15,345 nt of DNA, from NCBI GenBank assembly GCA_905233325.1, contig CAJODU010000119.1, forward strand, positions 1 to 15,345, read 5' to 3'. Made by a program: the position numbers and the translations under genes. The notes below the pieces were generated by a model, which saw only the letters and a program-made list of their open reading frames with translations, was not told the DNA's origin and made no database searches. The DNA is from an uncultured Selenomonadaceae bacterium. GTDB lineage: Bacteria > Bacillota > Negativicutes > Selenomonadales > Selenomonadaceae. Below, in pieces: positions 11,652 through 15,345 of this stretch; position 1 is the first letter of the stretch; each line of letters starts with the position of its first letter.

Positions 11652-13906
11652 GCCTCTGCCCAGTTTTTGCCGAACTTTATATCAGCTTTGAGCGGGACTT
11701 TCATTTGAGCCGCACCTTCCATACCTTTTCTTACAAGTTCAGTGACTGCCTCAATTTCTGAGTTCACAACTTCCAAAACAAGTTCATCATGAACTTGCAA
11801 CACCATTCGACTCTTGTAACCGCCTTTTTGAAGTTCACGCTCAACGGCAAGCATTGCCAGCTTGATTATATCAGCGGCACTGCCTTGGATAGGACTGTTC
11901 ATTGCTTGACGCTCTGCAAGGTGCCTGGCGTTTGGATTTTTACTCTCAAGCCCAGGTAGCTGACGGCGGCGACCATACATAGTTTCAACATAACCTAAAC
12001 GGCGGCCTTCCTCAATCAAGCGAGTCATATAATCCTTGATACCGCTGTATCTTTCAAGGTACTGATCTATATACTCGCCCGCCTCTTTGCGGCCAATATC
12101 AAGCTGCTTTGCAAGCCCGTAATCACTGATACCGTAGACAATGCCGTAATTTATCGCCTTCGCTCGGTTGCGTAAATCACCATCACCGAAAACTTCCTCA
12201 GCGGTGCGGCGGTGAATGTCATCATCATTGTTAAAAGACTCTATCAGACGTTCGTCGCCGGAGAGATGTGCCAAGACGCGAAGTTCAATTTGACTGTAAT
12301 CGGCACTCATAAGGCAATCATAACCGGCACCGGCCTCAAAGAGAGAGCGAATCACGCGGCCTTCAGGCGTGCGGACAGGTATATTTTGCAGGTTGGGATC
12401 GCTGCTGGAAAGTCTGCCGGTTGCCGTCTGCGTTTGATTGAATGTTGTGTGAATCCTGCTGTTTTCGTCTGTCTGTTTCTCAAGTCCGTCAAGATAGGTG
12501 CGCTTGAGTTTGAAGATTTGGCGGTATCTCAGAATTTGAGCGACTATAGGATATTGACTTTCAAGCTGTCTCAACACTTCCGCATCAGTGGAGTAACCGC
12601 TTTTGGTCTTTTTGATAGGCTCGATACCCATCACTTCAAATAGAATTTTTCCAAGCTGCTGCGATGAATTGAGGTTAAATGTCCTTCCGGCTGTCTCGTA
12701 TATTTGAGTTTCAAGTTTTACGAGTTCCCTGCTCATCAGTACATTCTCGGACTGTAGCCTCTGAAGATTTATCTTGACGCCGCGCTCCTCCATATCAGCA
12801 AGCACCTTGACAAGCGGCAATTCAATTTTTTCGTAGAGTTCCATTTCATGACCGGCTGTCAATTCATTTTCCAGACGCTCGCCTATTTTTTCTATCATTC
12901 TTCCCTTTACGGCAAGCTGCCCTTCTAACTTCTTGACGCCTCGTTCAGCATCTAAAACATATGCCATAAGCTCAAGATCATACTTTAATCCGTCAACTTT
13001 TTCTCCGGCTTTGAGAGCGGTTTTCAATTTATATACATATTTTCCAGAAATTTCATATTCAGGCAGATTAATTATTTCCTCTTTACCGAAGAGGCGGGAC
13101 TTGATACTGAGGAGACCTTCTTGATCGCAAATTTCTCTTGTCTTTTCCTCATTCTCCATTGCTTTCGACCACTCAAGTCCAATATCAGTCTGAATTTGTG
13201 CCAGTTTCCAAGACAGATAAGCCGTTTCTTTATCAATTTTTAAAGCGTCTTTCACCCTTGATGGCTTAACATCATCAATATTTTTGTAAATCCCGTCAAT
13301 GCTGCCATATGTTTGAATCAAGCGTTTGGCTGTAATATTGCCGATTCCACTCACACCGGGGATATTGTCGCTTGTATCTCCACGCAACCCCTTAAAATCA
13401 GCAAACTGTGAGGGCTTAATACCGTATTCTTCCTCAAATCTAGCTGTATCATAGAGTTCGCGATTGCCTTTTCGGAGAATCTCTACATTGATTTTGTCAT
13501 TGATGAGCTGGAGCATATCGGCGTCCATAGTGACTATTCTGACGGGCTCCTCGGCACTTAAAGCCAACGTACCTATAGCATCGTCGCCCTCGGCACCGTC
13601 TTGAGCATAGGCTATATCTATTCCGAGAGAATTGACCAACTTTTTGAGGACATGAGCTTGACGGCGGAGATCGTCGGGCATTTCGGGACGATTATTTTTA
13701 TAATCTTGATACATTTCCTTGCGCTTGGAGCTGCCGCCTCTATCCATAACCACAACAATCTTCTCATTTAGAAGATCATTCTTCTCTTTAAGCAATTCAT
13801 TCATAAAACCGACGATGGCACCTGTACCTTCGCCTTTTTCATTAACTAAGTCCGGCAAACCGTGATAAGATCTGTACAAAATACTGCTGCCGTCTATAAT
13901 AATCAT
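11645..13906 (-). CDS. polA: DNA polymerase I with a reduced 3'-5' exonuclease-like domain
   Basis: Gap-filling and primer-removal polymerase. It has 753 residues against roughly 880-930 in Bacillus subtilis and E. coli. The 5' nuclease (1 to about 275) has IDGSSILYRSYH, the first metal Asp of VVMDRG, EGDDAIG (106-112), TMDADMLQLI (126-135) and GLRGDTSDNIPGVSGIG (173-189). The middle exonuclease-like domain is cut to roughly 80-90 residues (about 275-360) and has no DEDD proofreading motifs. The polymerase part has motif A DYSQIELR (D536), motif B RAKAINYGIVYG (581-592; Tyr587 where E. coli has Phe762) and motif C VHDE (H706, D707). All polymerase residues are present. ATG 13906 overlaps the L,D-transpeptidase stop as ATGA, with AAAGG about 9 bases upstream. 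It is read from the upstream transpeptidase promoter. Confidence 0.97.
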   Translation of the reverse strand: MIIIDGSSILYRSYHGLPDLVNEKGEGTGAIVGFMNELLKEKNDLLNEKIVVVMDRGGSSKRKEMYQDYKNNRPEMPDDLRRQAHVLKKLVNSLGIDIAYAQDGAEGDDAIGTLALSAEEPVRIVTMDADMLQLINDKINVEILRKGNRELYDTARFEEEYGIKPSQFADFKGLRGDTSDNIPGVSGIGNITAKRLIQTYGSIDGIYKNIDDVKPSRVKDALKIDKETAYLSWKLAQIQTDIGLEWSKAMENEEKTREICDQEGLLSIKSRLFGKEEIINLPEYEISGKYVYKLKTALKAGEKVDGLKYDLELMAYVLDAERGVKKLEGQLAVKGRMIEKIGERLENELTAGHEMELYEKIELPLVKVLADMEERGVKINLQRLQSENVLMSRELVKLETQIYETAGRTFNLNSSQQLGKILFEVMGIEPIKKTKSGYSTDAEVLRQLESQYPIVAQILRYRQIFKLKRTYLDGLEKQTDENSRIHTTFNQTQTATGRLSSSDPNLQNIPVRTPEGRVIRSLFEAGAGYDCLMSADYSQIELRVLAHLSGDERLIESFNNDDDIHRRTAEEVFGDGDLRNRAKAINYGIVYGISDYGLAKQLDIGRKEAGEYIDQYLERYSGIKDYMTRLIEEGRRLGYVETMYGRRRQLPGLESKNPNARHLAERQAMNSPIQGSAADIIKLAMLAVERELQKGGYKSRMVLQVHDELVLEVVNSEIEAVTELVRKGMEGAAQMKVPLKADIKFGKNWAEAK

Positions 13907-15048
13907 TTTTTATCGCCTTTCTTCTTTGAATTTGATCCCGTCTCGCTTGTATCATCATTGCCGTTCTTATGCGTTTCTTTAACATTTTTTTCATCTTGAA
14001 TTTTCGTTTCAGTTTCAGCAGCAGTGCTTTCATCAGGCTGTTGTGTCGGACTTTCAACCCCACCTTGTTCGCCCTGGTTATCTATAGGTGACTCTTCAGT
14101 TTTGGGAGGCAGCGGCTTTAATTTATAAGTATTGCCGTCCTTCCAACCCTCAACGCCAAACAAGATACCTGCATCGTCTTCGTTGATATAGAGCTGCCCC
14201 TTCCTTTCGATACCCGGGACTTCACCGAACTTGGTCGCCAATGTAGTATGATGACGCCATTCTAACTTAATTTCCATGGCAATGGCAATGGGAACTGCAG
14301 GAAGATAGGTTATACCGCCGCGCTCAATGGCTTTGTTGTCGAAGTGCCTTTTATTTTGATCTGTTGCAGGGACAATCTCTCCGGAAAGTTCGAGGTTATA
14401 GGGTTTTCCGATATATATAGGCTCTCCTGCTGACTTGTAGATTGCCTGCTCAATTTCACGATCATCAGCAAAAGCACTGACACCCCAAGGAATAAGCCAA
14501 GAGTTGACATATTTGACATCTAAGGGCTGCTGATTGTAGCCATCGGGATAAATGTAGTATACAACATTGCCGTCAGCCGCCTTTTCGATAACCAAACGAT
14601 TATAAGTTATTTCGACAGGTGTATCAAGCTCGACCATATCAAAAAGGGCTTCAACGTCCGCCTCTTTCATTCTGATACAACCGTTTGAAACGTAAAAGCC
14701 TATACTATCCGGTTTGTTGGTGCCGTGAATACCATAATTGCCTTGAATTTGCATCCACCTGTAACCGAGCGGATTGCTTGAACCGCTGGGAACTTCATAT
14801 TCGGGATTTTTTGGATCTATCCAAGGAGGGTCAATTTCTTTAGTACGTATTTTATAATAGCCGGTAGGTGTAGGAGTGCTCACCTTACCCAGACCCACAG
14901 GATAGAGGCATACTCTTACATCGCCATCATAAAGACTCAGTGTCCTTGCCGCCGCATTGATTAAGATTTTTTTTTCTGCATGAGCTGCGCCGATGAAACA
15001 ACTGAGCATAGACACTAATATAAATGCTGTCATTACAAATGCTCTCAT
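13903..15048 (-). CDS. Exported L,D-transpeptidase (YkuD domain)
   Basis: Periplasmic enzyme forming peptidoglycan 3-3 cross-links or attaching proteins to peptidoglycan. The 381 residues comprise a signal peptide (1-24, cleavage after AHA) and a YkuD domain (about 25-148) with TPTGYY, GIHGTN (H108) and VSNGCIRM (S121, catalytic C124, R126). A C-terminal region (about 215-310) reads GGITYLPAVPIAIAM...LEWRHH...GQLYINEDDAGILFGV, a pattern like the copper amine oxidase N-terminal-like domain common in Firmicute wall proteins. The tail (about 312-381) is a polar Pro/Glu/Thr/Ser-rich stretch ending in Lys-rich residues, probably flexible. ATG 15048 has GAGGTGA at about 8-base spacing. It has a perfect consensus promoter and shares its transcript with polA. 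Substrate side (cross-linking or anchoring) cannot be told. Confidence 0.93.
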   Translation of the reverse strand: MRAFVMTAFILVSMLSCFIGAAHAEKKILINAAARTLSLYDGDVRVCLYPVGLGKVSTPTPTGYYKIRTKEIDPPWIDPKNPEYEVPSGSSNPLGYRWMQIQGNYGIHGTNKPDSIGFYVSNGCIRMKEADVEALFDMVELDTPVEITYNRLVIEKAADGNVVYYIYPDGYNQQPLDVKYVNSWLIPWGVSAFADDREIEQAIYKSAGEPIYIGKPYNLELSGEIVPATDQNKRHFDNKAIERGGITYLPAVPIAIAMEIKLEWRHHTTLATKFGEVPGIERKGQLYINEDDAGILFGVEGWKDGNTYKLKPLPPKTEESPIDNQGEQGGVESPTQQPDESTAAETETKIQDEKNVKETHKNGNDDTSETGSNSKKKGDKK

Positions 15049-15081
15049 CGCTCATTCACCTCAAGGTATTTGTCAAGATCA

Positions 15082-15110
15082 ATTATACTATTTCAATTTT
15101 CAAATGTCAA
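15082..15110 (-). promoter_or_regulatory. Perfect consensus sigma-A promoter of the transpeptidase-polA operon
   Basis: On the minus strand TTGACA (15110-15105), a 17-base spacer and TATAAT (15087-15082) match consensus exactly. The start site would be near 15075, giving a leader of about 27 bases to ATG 15048. Confidence 0.8.
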
Positions 15111-15127
15111 TGTGGCGAAAAGATAGG

Positions 15128-15200
15128 AAAAAATTTATATTGAATTTTTTTAAAAAATTTTTAAAAAATCCTTGACAAATAAAAAATGCTGTGCTATACT
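15128..15200 (+). promoter_or_regulatory. Strong tRNA promoter with UP-like A/T tracts
   Basis: TTGACA (15172-15177), 17-base spacer, TATACT (15195-15200). About 40 bases of alternating A and T runs (from 15128 to 15169) lie immediately upstream, as expected of an UP element that contacts the RNA polymerase alpha subunits. A leader of about 40 bases precedes the tRNA. It is divergent from the transpeptidase promoter. Confidence 0.8.
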
Positions 15201-15246
15201 TGACACTGTTCAACGGGTTGTGAGAAATTGCAGCGAGTTGCGAAAT

Positions 15247-15322
<76 letters not shown>

Positions 15323-15325
15323 AAA

Positions 15326-15345
15326 GCTGATGTAGCTCAGTCGGC
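15326..15345 (+). tRNA. Start of a second tRNA, cut by the window edge
   Basis: GCTGATG (acceptor), TA, GCTCAGTCGGC (D arm) begins three bases after the fMet CCA. This is a standard tRNA 5' end in a co-transcribed cluster. The anticodon lies outside the window. The 5' sequence resembles tRNA-Thr, but that is only a guess. Confidence 0.8.

Overview
The window looks like chromosome of a diderm (outer-membrane) Firmicute of the Negativicutes/Selenomonadales type. Lipid A/LPS-core genes (a Kdo transferase fused to the lipid A 4'-kinase) and a flagellar switch gene sit beside genes of Firmicutes character: a QueF of the short Bacillus type, ComEA, a PIN toxin module and sigma-A promoters with TTGACA/TATAAT boxes. 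This placement is an inference from gene content; no rRNA or species marker is present.

Plus strand, 1-10788: the 3' part of a U32-peptidase/DUF3656 RNA-modification-type protein; a PAS-GGDEF-EAL c-di-GMP protein with its own promoter, a degenerate GGDEF site and an intact EAL site; a small antitoxin overlapping a PIN-domain toxin; then tightly packed queF, comEA and speE; an AT-rich PilO-like pilus gene; a promoter followed by the waaA-lpxK fusion; fliG; and a cbiC/cobH precorrin-8X methylmutase. Several of these (pilO-like, fliG, cbiC, comEA) are normally found inside multi-gene clusters but stand alone here, so the region is a mosaic of housekeeping genes rather than one pathway.

Minus strand, 15048-10795: an exported L,D-transpeptidase with a perfect consensus promoter overlaps polA by four bases (ATGA). 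PolA is short because its middle 3'-5' exonuclease-like domain is mostly missing. Beyond polA lies a gene-free stretch of about 325 bases, and then a glutathione peroxidase gene broken by a short deletion that removes the CNQFGGQ motif and shifts the frame.

The gene-free stretch (11319-11644) is the most unusual part. It holds two near-identical palindromic repeats resembling the ends of IS200/IS605 (TnpB) elements, an extended -10 promoter, a chain of nested RNA stems and a good intrinsic terminator, all on the plus strand. This reads as an internally deleted IS605-type element that may still make an omega-RNA-like (TnpB guide) transcript with no tnpB beside it.

Right end: a strong promoter with an A/T-tract UP-like element drives an initiator tRNA-fMet, followed by the start of a second tRNA cut by the window edge.
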